The translations under genes were made by a program, and so were the position numbers. From positions 1-38,518 of the forward strand of contig JAQTQO010000012.1 in assembly GCA_028712155.1 (NCBI GenBank): a stretch of DNA of 38,518 nucleotides, given 5' to 3'. This stretch comes from Patescibacteria group bacterium. Lineage in GTDB: Bacteria; Patescibacteriota; Patescibacteriia; Buchananbacterales; GWA2-38-13. Shown in pieces: positions 9,028 through 16,708 of the stretch; the stretch's first letter is position 1; every line of letters starts with the position of its first letter. The notes under the pieces were generated by a model that worked only from the letters and a program-made list of their open reading frames with translations, was not told the DNA's origin and ran no database searches.

Positions 9028-9056
9028 AAAAAAATAACCGGACGGTTATTTTTTTT
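9028..9056. terminator. Bidirectional rho-independent terminator
   Basis: AAAAAAATAACCG-GAC-GGTTATTTTTTTT; serves the VanW gene (+) and the minus-strand RNA locus. Confidence 0.85.
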
Positions 9057-9057
9057 G

Positions 9058-9458
9058 TAGCGAATATTTAATTTCCGGCCGCGGGCGGGAATCGCACCAG
9101 CATATCAGGAGTTTCAAGTACCTGCGCTCTCAAGCATTAAGCTACCGCGGCGGAAAAAATTTACCTCGCGAACTCTGCAGACAAGGAAGCCACCCAAAGG
9201 CGCAGTCGAGCGGGCGCCGGACGTGCCCTTACGGATGGCTCCCCGCTTGTCGTGCCTGCAGATCTCTGGACCGTGGTGAAAGGGGGTCCCCGCCCAAAGG
9301 CGGGGGAACGTGAAAAGTGCACGACGTAAAACACCAGCGGTCCAAGGATCTACAGGCACCGCATTTCCTCCCATGCTGAGGCACAAGGCGCTCCCGGAAG
9401 GGTTGTCTGCAGAGTTGGCGGGATAAAGTATTGGTTTGGCAAAGTCCAACCGTAACCC
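9058..9458 (-). ncRNA. Putative structured noncoding RNA of unknown family with a degenerate tRNA-like 3' domain
   Basis: Promoter TTGACA-N17-TAAGCT (9462-9490); 14-bp perfect inverted repeat AACTCTGCAGACAA (9171-9184 / 9403-9416); long inner helix (9252-9277 / 9331-9359); hairpin TCCCCGCC-CAAA-GGCGGGGGA; tRNA-like segment 9078-9151; terminator 9028-9056. Confidence 0.5.
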
Positions 9459-9461
9459 GGA

Positions 9462-9490
9462 AGCTTAGCATATCCTGGATGATTTGTCAA
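9462..9490 (-). promoter_or_regulatory. Extended -10 promoter for the putative ncRNA
   Basis: TTGACA-AATCATCCAGGATATGC-TAAGCT on the minus strand (TGC just before the -10). Confidence 0.55.
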
Positions 9491-9522
9491 TGATTTTCAG
9501 CCGGTCATCCGCTGGATAGAAC

Positions 9523-9550
9523 AATAAATCGCTCTACTGAGCGATTTATT
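9523..9550. terminator. Hairpin terminator downstream of the YggU-like gene
   Basis: AATAAATCGCTC-TACT-GAGCGATTTATT, 12-bp perfect stem. Confidence 0.75.
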
Positions 9551-9572
9551 TTCCAGACAATGCACCATTCTT

Positions 9573-9821
9573 TCAACTATCTGGTACCACTACGATGACC
9601 TGTTTATTTCGTGAATGGTGGCCGCGTTTGATTTCTACCAGACTCTTTGCGACGCCAAATTCTTCGGCAATTAGTTCCACGAGTGCGTCGTTGGCCGCGC
9701 CTTCGACCGGTTTTGCCGCGAGTCGGACGCGCCAATGGCTGCCGTCCTTACTCACTACTTCTGATTGTTTCGCGTTAGTTACCACGTGGATGTCGAGGTG
9801 TACGGTGGGCATATTTTTCAT
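9573..9821 (-). CDS. DUF167/YggU family protein
   Basis: VHLDIHVVTNAKQSEVVSKDGSHWRVRLAAKPVEGAANDALVELIAEEFGVAKSLVEIKRGHHSRNKQVIV; start at the internal Met overlaps the upstream gene stop by 4 nt. Confidence 0.9.
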   Translation of the reverse strand: MKNMPTVHLDIHVVTNAKQSEVVSKDGSHWRVRLAAKPVEGAANDALVELIAEEFGVAKSLVEIKRGHHSRNKQVIVVVPDS

Positions 9822-10324
9822 TTTATCAATTGTTCCACCAGCTTGAGAGTCGCCTTGCCGGTTTTCAAGTCCACGAGTGCGAAGGTCGCCTTGTACCACA
9901 TGCCGGAGAGGGTGCCGGGGTTCAAGAGCGTCGTGGTACCGATTTTTTCTTCCCACGGCTTGTGGGTGTGGCCGTAAAAGACGAAGCCGTATTTGCCGGT
10001 TGCGGCGAGTTGTTTGGCTTCTTTTGGAAAATGATTGAAGGCGACGTTGATGCCGCCAAGTTCGAGCGCGCCGGAATCTCCGTAACCGTGGAGATCGGGG
10101 TAGCGCGAAAGCATTTTGTCGAGGCCTGCTCGATCGTAGTCAACGTTGCCGTATACCACGTGGATGGGTTTGGGAAATTCACGCGCGAGCAGTTTTAGTG
10201 TTTCTGGCGTGCAAATGTCGCCGCAGTGAATCATGGCGTCCACCGGCAGCGACGCAAGATAATGCAAGGCCAAATGGATATTGGCCTCGTTGTCGTGGGA
10301 ATCCGCAATTACCGCAATTATCAT
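9818..10324 (-). CDS. Metallophosphoesterase, MJ0936/YfcE type
   Basis: IAVIADSHDNEANI...MIHCGDICTPET...VYGNVD...FYGHTHKPWEE...LLNPGTLSG metal-binding motifs. Confidence 0.95.
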   Translation of the reverse strand: MIIAVIADSHDNEANIHLALHYLASLPVDAMIHCGDICTPETLKLLAREFPKPIHVVYGNVDYDRAGLDKMLSRYPDLHGYGDSGALELGGINVAFNHFPKEAKQLAATGKYGFVFYGHTHKPWEEKIGTTTLLNPGTLSGMWYKATFALVDLKTGKATLKLVEQLIK

Positions 10325-10392
10325 GCTTGATATTATTACATTTATAGTTTATTTCATCTTTTGGAAAATTTTTTCGCTAATTTTCTCGGAGG

Positions 10393-10695
10393 GGTAGGGG
10401 GCTCAGAGTTGGCAATCCCTACCCCGGCACCCCACCCCCGGCACGCTTTTGGCCGCCGGATCGACTGCTACCGATCGGGCGCCCATTGGAGGAATTTAGG
10501 GAAAATTGCGCCACGAGGAGGAGCATTCCCGCCACGGGAAATTTCGCGTTGTTTGAGGACACGCCGCGTGGCCGAGTTCGCGAAATTCGCGACGACGAGT
10601 GGCACAATTTTCCCTAAATTCCAAGACAGGGCGCGACTTTCCTCCTACGCCTAAGGCTTCGGAGGACAGGTGGGCCACCTTTCTAGAAAGGTGGC
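10393..10695. repeat. Intergenic hairpin/inverted-repeat island
   Basis: GGGGTAGGG/CCCTACCCC; 24-nt inverted repeat GGAATTTAGGGAAAATTGcGCCAC (10491-10514) / GTGGCaCAATTTTCCCTAAATTCC (10599-10622); CCTCC...GGAGG; 22-nt palindrome GCCACCTTTCTAGAAAGGTGGC. Confidence 0.75.
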
Positions 10696-10714
10696 AAAAG
10701 ATAAAAAGGAAATA

Positions 10715-11569
10715 TTATTGTTCGTCGCGTAGCGACTTGAGTAATTTGAGATCCTCAACCTCTTTTCCGTCTTTTGGTGTTTCTAATATGAAATCAATGT
10801 TTTGCAGTTTCGGATGTTTGACGAGTGCGGCAAATCCCGCTTTGCCGATTTTTCCCGCGCCGAGGTGCTCGTGGCGGTCGATGTGAATTCCAAAATCAGC
10901 TTTTGAATCATTGGCGTGGATGAGCGCGAGGCGTTCGAGTCCGATGGTTTCATCGAATTTTTTGAGTGTCGCATCAACCGTTTCGGCAGTGCGCAGGTCG
11001 TAGCCTGCAGTGAATGCATGGCAGGTGTCCAGGCACACGCCGATTTTTCCACGCAGCTTTGGCAGTTGTTTTTCCACCTGTTGAATGTAGTCGGCGATTT
11101 CCTCAAACGTGTCGCCCAGGATCGCTCCGGCGCCGGCGGCAAGCTCGATCAAAAAACGGGTCGAGCCCGTGTACCCATCAAGCATTTTCGCCAAACCTTC
11201 CACGACCATCTGTCGCGCGGCTTTTTCCGAGGTGTCTTTGGCGCTGCCTAGGTGGGTCATGAGTGCCGACACTTTCAGCTGCGACGCGCGTTCGAGCTCT
11301 TCGCGTACGACGGCAATGGTGCCGTAGCGGATGCGATTATTTTCGGAGGCGAAGTTCACGTAGTACGGCGTGTGCACGTACCAGGCGGCTTGGCGGTGCT
11401 TTTTGGTTTCTGCCGCAAATTGTTTGACTACTGCGGATGTTAACTCCGGCGCTTTGCCTCCACGCGGCGAACGCGTGAACATCTGAAACACTTCACAGCC
11501 GACTGCGGCCGCGTTGCCCGGAGCGTTGAAGACTCCGCCGGCGATGGAAACATGGAAGCCGAAACGCAT
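10715..11569 (-). CDS. nfo: Deoxyribonuclease IV (AP endonuclease)
   Basis: FGFHVSIAGGV, VGVCLDTCHAFTAGYDLR-type segment, LALIHANDSKADFGIHIDRHEHLGAGKIG, FILETPKD. Confidence 0.95.
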   Translation of the reverse strand: MRFGFHVSIAGGVFNAPGNAAAVGCEVFQMFTRSPRGGKAPELTSAVVKQFAAETKKHRQAAWYVHTPYYVNFASENNRIRYGTIAVVREELERASQLKVSALMTHLGSAKDTSEKAARQMVVEGLAKMLDGYTGSTRFLIELAAGAGAILGDTFEEIADYIQQVEKQLPKLRGKIGVCLDTCHAFTAGYDLRTAETVDATLKKFDETIGLERLALIHANDSKADFGIHIDRHEHLGAGKIGKAGFAALVKHPKLQNIDFILETPKDGKEVEDLKLLKSLRDEQ

Positions 11570-11645
11570 AACTGGCGGAGCATTAAGGGAGTGTAATGTT
11601 ACGATTTTATCACGGTCGAACCTGCTTGAAAAGGCGAGGGTACGC

Positions 11646-11678
11646 AAAACCCCCGCGCCGAGATCGGCCGGGGGTTTT
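11646..11678 (-). terminator. Terminator downstream of tig
   Basis: AAAACCCCCG...CGGGGGTTTT hairpin directly after the tig stop. Confidence 0.8.
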
Positions 11679-11696
11679 GGCAGTGATAGTAATATG

Positions 11697-12980
11697 CTAT
11701 TTCGTGATCGTTTTTTTCAGGTGCTCCATTACCTTGCGCGAGGCAAGGATGTTTTTCACGTGGGTGCGAAAGTCCGGATCGCGGGTGCGTTTTTTTGCCT
11801 CCTCATCGTGGGCGTAGGCGGCCAGTTCTTTGGCAATCGCCGCGTCCACTTCCGCTTCACTGACCTCGGTTTTCTGCTGCTGGGCGATTTCGCGCGTAAT
11901 GAGCGCGCCTTTGATGCGCTTGAGCGCTTGCGGGGTGAAGTCCAGCAATAGCTGTTCGCGCGATTTTTTCATGTGCGCCAGGTACTCTTCGAACGGAATG
12001 CCCCGCTGCTTGATCTGCTCCTCGAGCTCGGCGATCATGTTTTTGGTTTCCGTGGTCACCAGCAGATCGGGGATGTCGGAAAATTTGCTCTTCGGGATGA
12101 TGACGTCGAGGATTTCATTTTCGAGCCGCTCATCTTCCTTGGCGGTGGCATCGTCCAGCATGGTGGCGCGGATTTTTTGCCGCAGGTCGTCAAGCGAAGT
12201 GAATCGGCCCAGCGACTTAGCGAAGTCTTCTGTGAGTTCAGGCAATTTCAGTTCAAAGACGGAGAGCACTTTCACACGGAACTCAACGGTTTTACCGGCG
12301 ACCATGCGGTTGTGGTAGTCAGCCGGCATCTGCAGGGAAAATGTTTTTTCCTGGCCGGCCGACAGGCCGATGATCTGCTGCTCGAAACCGGGGATGAACC
12401 GGTTTTCTCCCAGCACGAGCGGCAGGGCGTTGGATTGGCCGGCGTCCACGGCGACGTTGTCGAGAAACGTCTGGAGGTTGATTTCCACCTTGTCATTGCT
12501 TTGGGCCGGCCGCAATACCAGCGCTTCGGTGCGGTGGAGCTTGCGGATGTCGTCGAGCGTCCGTTGCAGCTCCGCGTCGCTGACCTCCGGCGCGCGGCGG
12601 GCGATCGAGATTTTGCTCAAGTCGGCAAGCTCGACCTCCGGCAGCAGGTTGACCGTCGCGCGGTAGGATACGGGATTGCCCGGCGCCAGTTTCTGAATCG
12701 CGATTTCCGGCGACCCGACCGAAACGAGCTTGGCTTCGTCGAGGGCCGGAGCAAAAGTTTTTCGCACCGCCGGTTCCAGCGCTTCTTCCCACAGCTTGGC
12801 TTCTCCGACGCGCTCCATGACGACCGCGTACGGAGCCTTGCCGGGCCGGAAGCCCGGGAAAGAGATCTGTTCGGAAATGGCGGCCGCGGCTTTCTGTAGG
12901 AAGGGTTGGTACTCTTCCGTGCTGAGCTCGACGGTAATTTCCGCTTTCCCGCGGGGGAGTTTTTTGGATGTGACTTGCAT
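11697..12980 (-). CDS. tig: Trigger factor
   Basis: Ribosome-binding region ISFPGFRPGKAPYAVV, central FKBP-like domain, C-terminal chaperone domain; 427 aa. Confidence 0.95.
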   Translation of the reverse strand: MQVTSKKLPRGKAEITVELSTEEYQPFLQKAAAAISEQISFPGFRPGKAPYAVVMERVGEAKLWEEALEPAVRKTFAPALDEAKLVSVGSPEIAIQKLAPGNPVSYRATVNLLPEVELADLSKISIARRAPEVSDAELQRTLDDIRKLHRTEALVLRPAQSNDKVEINLQTFLDNVAVDAGQSNALPLVLGENRFIPGFEQQIIGLSAGQEKTFSLQMPADYHNRMVAGKTVEFRVKVLSVFELKLPELTEDFAKSLGRFTSLDDLRQKIRATMLDDATAKEDERLENEILDVIIPKSKFSDIPDLLVTTETKNMIAELEEQIKQRGIPFEEYLAHMKKSREQLLLDFTPQALKRIKGALITREIAQQQKTEVSEAEVDAAIAKELAAYAHDEEAKKRTRDPDFRTHVKNILASRKVMEHLKKTITK

Positions 12981-13012
12981 GCAGAAGAGATGAAGTGGAT
13001 GAGGGGGCGGCG

Positions 13013-15079
13013 TTATTTGTGCAGCAGGGTGAAGAGCGGCAGCAGCACCAGCGTGAGCGTTGAGAGCAGTTTGATGAGTACGTGCAAGCTGGGGCCGGCA
13101 GTATCCTTGAATGGATCGCCGACGGTATCGCCGACGACCGCCGCCTTGTGGACGTCCGAACCCTTGCCGCCGTACGCGCCGGTTTCGATGAATTTCTTGG
13201 CGTTATCCCAGGCGCCGCCGCCGTTGTTGAGCACGAGCGCCAGCAGAACGCCGGCGATGGTGCCGACCATCAGGGTCGCGCCAACTGCTTCCTTGCCGAG
13301 AAGAATGCCCACCAGTGTCGGCACGGCCACGGCGATAATGCCGGGCAGCACCATTTGCTTGAGCGCACCGCGCGTCGCAATGTCCACGCAGCGGGCGTAA
13401 TTCGGCTTACTGGTGCCCGCCATGATTCCCGGGTTTTCTTTGAACTGGGCGCGCACGTCATTGATGATGTAGTAGGCCCCTTTACCCACGGCGCGAATGG
13501 CCAAGCTGGAGAATAGGAACACGAGCATCGCGCCCAGCATCGCACCGACAAAGACCACGGGTTTGGCCAGGTCAATCTGCGTCAGATCCGCCGCTTCCAG
13601 GTAGGCCGAGAACAGCAGGAACGCGGCAAGCGCTGCCGAACCTACGGCGTAGCCCTTGGTCAAGGCCTTGGTCGTGTTGCCGACGGCGTCCAGGCGATCG
13701 GTGGTTTTGCGCACCGCTTCCGTGGCATTGGACATTTCCACGATGCCGCCGGCGTTGTCGGTGATGGGGCCGAACGTGTCCATCGCCAGCACGTAGCCGA
13801 CCGTGGAGAGCATCCCCATGGTGGCAATCGCCGTGCCGAACAGGTTGCCGCCCGCGATTTCCGTCAGCCCGCCGATCCAATACGACGAGAGCAGCGCGGC
13901 GCCGACCACGATGACCGGTGCGGCGGTGTTTTCCAGTGCGACGGAAAAGCCCGTGATGATGTTGGTGGCCGCGCCCGTGCGCGAGGCTTCGACGATGGAT
14001 TTGACCGGGCGGAAGCGATGGCTGGTGTAGTACTGGGTCAGGAACAGGAACGCGATGCTGGTCGCCAATCCAATCGCTCCGCAGGCCAAAAACAGCAACC
14101 ACGCCTTCGGGAAATCCGGAGAAGACAGCAGCCACCGGCTGGCGGCGGCAAAGCCGACGAGGGCGAGCACGGCCGTGATGTAAAAGCCACGGTTGAGCGC
14201 TTTCATTGGGTCCTCATCACCATGCACGCGTACTGATAGCACGCCGATGATGGAAGCAATCAGTCCGAGCGCGTGGGCGACCAGCGCAAAGATGACGCCG
14301 CCGAGTCCGAAAATGCCGTACATCGTGATGCCGATGATCATGGCGCCCAAAGCTTCGGCGACGCTGGATTCAAACAAGTCCGCCCCGCGGCCGGCGCAGT
14401 CGCCGACATTGTCGCCGACGAGGTCGGCGACCACCGCGGGGTTGCGCAGGTCATCTTCCGGAATGCCGGCTTCCACTTTTCCCACCAGATCGGCGCCGAC
14501 ATCGGCGGCTTTGGTGTAGATGCCGCCGCCCAGCTGCGCGAACAAGGCAACCAGCGACGCGCCGAACCCGAAACCGACCAGCTGCAGCGGCACCTCTTGC
14601 GGATTACCGTAACCGCCGAACAGCAGGAACAGGCCGGTGACGCCCAACAGCGACAGTGCGACGACCAAAAATCCGGCGACGGCGCCGCCGCGCAGTGCCA
14701 AGCGCAGCGCGCGGTCAACGCTGGTGAGCGCACCCGCGGCCGTGCGGAGATTGGCGCGGACTGCCGTAGCCATGCCGAGGTATCCGGCGAGCGCCGACAG
14801 GAACGCGCCGAGCACAAACGCGCCGACGGTACGCAGGCCGGTAACGGTATTGCCCTGAAGGGCGTAGAGAAGGTACATGAGGAGGGCGAGCGCCACGACG
14901 ATGCCGGCAATGGTGGTGTTCTGGCGTTTGAGGAAGGCCCCGGCTCCCTGCTTAATGGCCAAAGCGACCGACTGCATTTCGGGCGTGCCGGTGTCGGCGG
15001 AGAGCACCTGGCGGGACAGCAGGAACGCGGCGATTAACCCGGCCAGACCAACGGAGAAGATGAGGACAAACATCGTCAT
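13013..15079 (-). CDS. hppA: Membrane-bound proton-translocating pyrophosphatase (K+-independent type)
   Basis: DVGADLVGKVEAGIPEDDLRNPAVVADLVGDNVGDCAGRGADLFES; MDTFGPITDNAGGI; GNTTKALTKGYAVGSAAL; AYGGKGSDVHKAAVVGDTVGDPFKDTAGPSLHVLIKL. Confidence 0.98.
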   Translation of the reverse strand: MTMFVLIFSVGLAGLIAAFLLSRQVLSADTGTPEMQSVALAIKQGAGAFLKRQNTTIAGIVVALALLMYLLYALQGNTVTGLRTVGAFVLGAFLSALAGYLGMATAVRANLRTAAGALTSVDRALRLALRGGAVAGFLVVALSLLGVTGLFLLFGGYGNPQEVPLQLVGFGFGASLVALFAQLGGGIYTKAADVGADLVGKVEAGIPEDDLRNPAVVADLVGDNVGDCAGRGADLFESSVAEALGAMIIGITMYGIFGLGGVIFALVAHALGLIASIIGVLSVRVHGDEDPMKALNRGFYITAVLALVGFAAASRWLLSSPDFPKAWLLFLACGAIGLATSIAFLFLTQYYTSHRFRPVKSIVEASRTGAATNIITGFSVALENTAAPVIVVGAALLSSYWIGGLTEIAGGNLFGTAIATMGMLSTVGYVLAMDTFGPITDNAGGIVEMSNATEAVRKTTDRLDAVGNTTKALTKGYAVGSAALAAFLLFSAYLEAADLTQIDLAKPVVFVGAMLGAMLVFLFSSLAIRAVGKGAYYIINDVRAQFKENPGIMAGTSKPNYARCVDIATRGALKQMVLPGIIAVAVPTLVGILLGKEAVGATLMVGTIAGVLLALVLNNGGGAWDNAKKFIETGAYGGKGSDVHKAAVVGDTVGDPFKDTAGPSLHVLIKLLSTLTLVLLPLFTLLHK

Positions 15080-15120
15080 AGGCGGTTTCGGTTAATGAAA
15101 CGGTGACGCGTTAAGAATAA

Positions 15121-16467
15121 TTATTTCTTTTTCGATTTCTTGGGTTTCTCGGAAATTTCAGCGGCCGGTTGGGGCGCCGCCGCCTCTCCTTCGGCGGGCG
15201 CTGGGGTAGTAGCCGGCGGTTCCGAGGTTTCCGTTTTCGTTTCATCCGGCGCGGCGGAAGCTTCCGGGGTCAATTCGGCGCCCTCGGCGAGCTTGCCGGC
15301 GGCAATGATATCAATCTTCCAGCCGGTGAGCTTGGCCGCCAGCCGCACATTCTGACCGCCGCGGCCGATGGCCAGGGACAACTGGTCTTCCGGTACCGTC
15401 ACCACGGCCGTCCGGTTGGGTTCGTCGATCTGGATGCTGGAGACCTTGGCCGGCGAGAGCGCGTTACCCAGGTACACTACGGGATTGGCGTCGTATTGAA
15501 TGATGTCAATTTTTTCTCCGCGCAGTTCCGAGATGATGGTTTGCACGCGGGCGCCGCGCTGGCCGATACAAGATCCGATCGGGTCGATGTTTTCGTCGTC
15601 GGTCCAGACGGCGACTTTGGTGCGCGAGCCGGCCTCGCGGGCAATGCCTTTGATCTGGACCGTGCCGTTGGCGATTTCCGGGATTTCGGTATGGAAGAGT
15701 ACCCGGACGATCTGCGGATGCGAGCGCGACACGACGATCTCCGGTCCGCGGGTGCCTTTGGTGACCGACACCACGTAGACTTTCAGGCGTTCGCCCGGCG
15801 GGTAGGGTTCACGTTCGATCTGCTCCTCGGGCGGCAGGATCGCCGCGGCCCGACCGAACTCGATCAACACCATGCGGCCCTCGCGCCGCTGGACGGTGCC
15901 CGTAGCGATTTGACCTTCGCGGCCCTTGAATTCGTTGAAGACCATTTCGCGCTCCGCCTCGCGGATCTTTTGGGTGATGACTTGCTTGGCGGTTTGCGCG
16001 GCCATGCGTCCGAACGCGCCCGGCGTTTCCAGTTCCTGAACCAGCTCTTCGCCGATATTAACGTCCGGTTTGATCTTTTTGGCGTCGGAGATCTGAATTT
16101 CCGTTTTCGGGTTGAAACGCGGTTTCTCCGGATCAGTGGTCCCCGCAGCCGGCGCAGCGGTTCCATCCGTCGGTGCGGCCGGCGGGGGTGGCGGGAGCGG
16201 TGCCGCGCCGCTGGCGGCGGCTTCCAGGGCCGCCAGTTCTTCCGGCGGCAGGTCTTCCACCACGGTTTTGACGTCGCAGACCTTCATGCCGCCGGTTTCC
16301 ACGTCAAACTTAACCTTGATGTTTTGCATCCGGTTACCGTAGTCCTTGCGGTAGGCCGCGCCGAGCGCCGACTCCACCGTTTCGAGGACCGAATCGTAGG
16401 AGATGTTTTTCTCCTCGCAGATTTGCTTCATGGCCGCCGCAATGGCGGAACGCTGGTCTTTGTCCAT
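15121..16467 (-). CDS. nusA: Transcription termination/antitermination factor NusA
   Basis: NTD, S1 (GTVQRREGRMVLIEFG), KH (EREPYPPGERLKVYV, IGQRGARVQTIISELRGEKIDII, AIGRGGQNVRLAAKLTGWKIDI). Confidence 0.97.
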   Translation of the reverse strand: MDKDQRSAIAAAMKQICEEKNISYDSVLETVESALGAAYRKDYGNRMQNIKVKFDVETGGMKVCDVKTVVEDLPPEELAALEAAASGAAPLPPPPPAAPTDGTAAPAAGTTDPEKPRFNPKTEIQISDAKKIKPDVNIGEELVQELETPGAFGRMAAQTAKQVITQKIREAEREMVFNEFKGREGQIATGTVQRREGRMVLIEFGRAAAILPPEEQIEREPYPPGERLKVYVVSVTKGTRGPEIVVSRSHPQIVRVLFHTEIPEIANGTVQIKGIAREAGSRTKVAVWTDDENIDPIGSCIGQRGARVQTIISELRGEKIDIIQYDANPVVYLGNALSPAKVSSIQIDEPNRTAVVTVPEDQLSLAIGRGGQNVRLAAKLTGWKIDIIAAGKLAEGAELTPEASAAPDETKTETSEPPATTPAPAEGEAAAPQPAAEISEKPKKSKKK

Positions 16468-16513
16468 AATAAAATGAGAAATTATTGGTTGGATAATTGA
16501 GGCAAAAAATGAA

Positions 16514-16530
16514 GTAGCCTATCAGGCTAC
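16514..16530 (-). promoter_or_regulatory. Stem-loop at the predicted 5' end of the nusA mRNA
   Basis: GTAGCCT-GAT-AGGCTAC (minus strand) followed by TTCATTTTTT, immediately after the -10 region. Confidence 0.5.
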
Positions 16531-16539
16531 CTTGTCCAC

Positions 16540-16569
16540 AGTATAGACGGGAACGCCGCGAACTGTCAA
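16540..16569 (-). promoter_or_regulatory. Sigma70-like promoter of nusA
   Basis: TTGACA-N18-TATACT on the minus strand. Confidence 0.75.
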
Positions 16570-16605
16570 GCGAGCTCGGCGCTGCAGCCGGTTTTAACCG
16601 GATGT

Positions 16606-16634
16606 TTGACGGGAATAATTTTCCTTGATATATT
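16606..16634 (+). promoter_or_regulatory. Sigma70-like promoter of the downstream glycosyltransferase
   Basis: TTGACG-N17-TATATT. Confidence 0.7.
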
Positions 16635-16708
16635 CTGGAACTCTCGATGTGGTGGTTGATGATCGGTACTTGAGGCAATGGGTGCGCAGGAGGTGTTCTT
16701 TGGAAAAA

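Noticed and set aside
9114-9471. 111-aa and 80-aa minus-strand ORFs in the structured region
   Set aside because: They run across the nested helices and tRNA-like segment; composition looks non-coding and an RNA explanation fits better.
9028-9490. Considered tmRNA, RNase P RNA, SRP RNA or group I intron for the structured locus
   Set aside because: No tmRNA 5'/3' acceptor pairing or tag, no GAGGAAAGTCC/ACAGA core, no GGAAGGAAGC SRP apex and no P7/R-S intron core seen by eye. A covariance-model search is still needed.
10361-10678. 97-aa (+) and 60/62-aa (-) ORFs in the repeat island
   Set aside because: They are generated by inverted repeats; no start context or domain.
11973-12899. 308-aa plus-strand ORF antisense to tig
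   Set aside because: Shadow ORF; tig on the minus strand is unambiguous.
14273-15037. 254-aa plus-strand ORF antisense to hppA
   Set aside because: Q/R/A-rich shadow frame opposite a highly conserved gene.
15169-16500. 443-aa plus-strand ORF antisense to nusA
   Set aside because: Shadow ORF caused by high GC; NusA motifs are on the minus strand and this frame has no recognisable domain.
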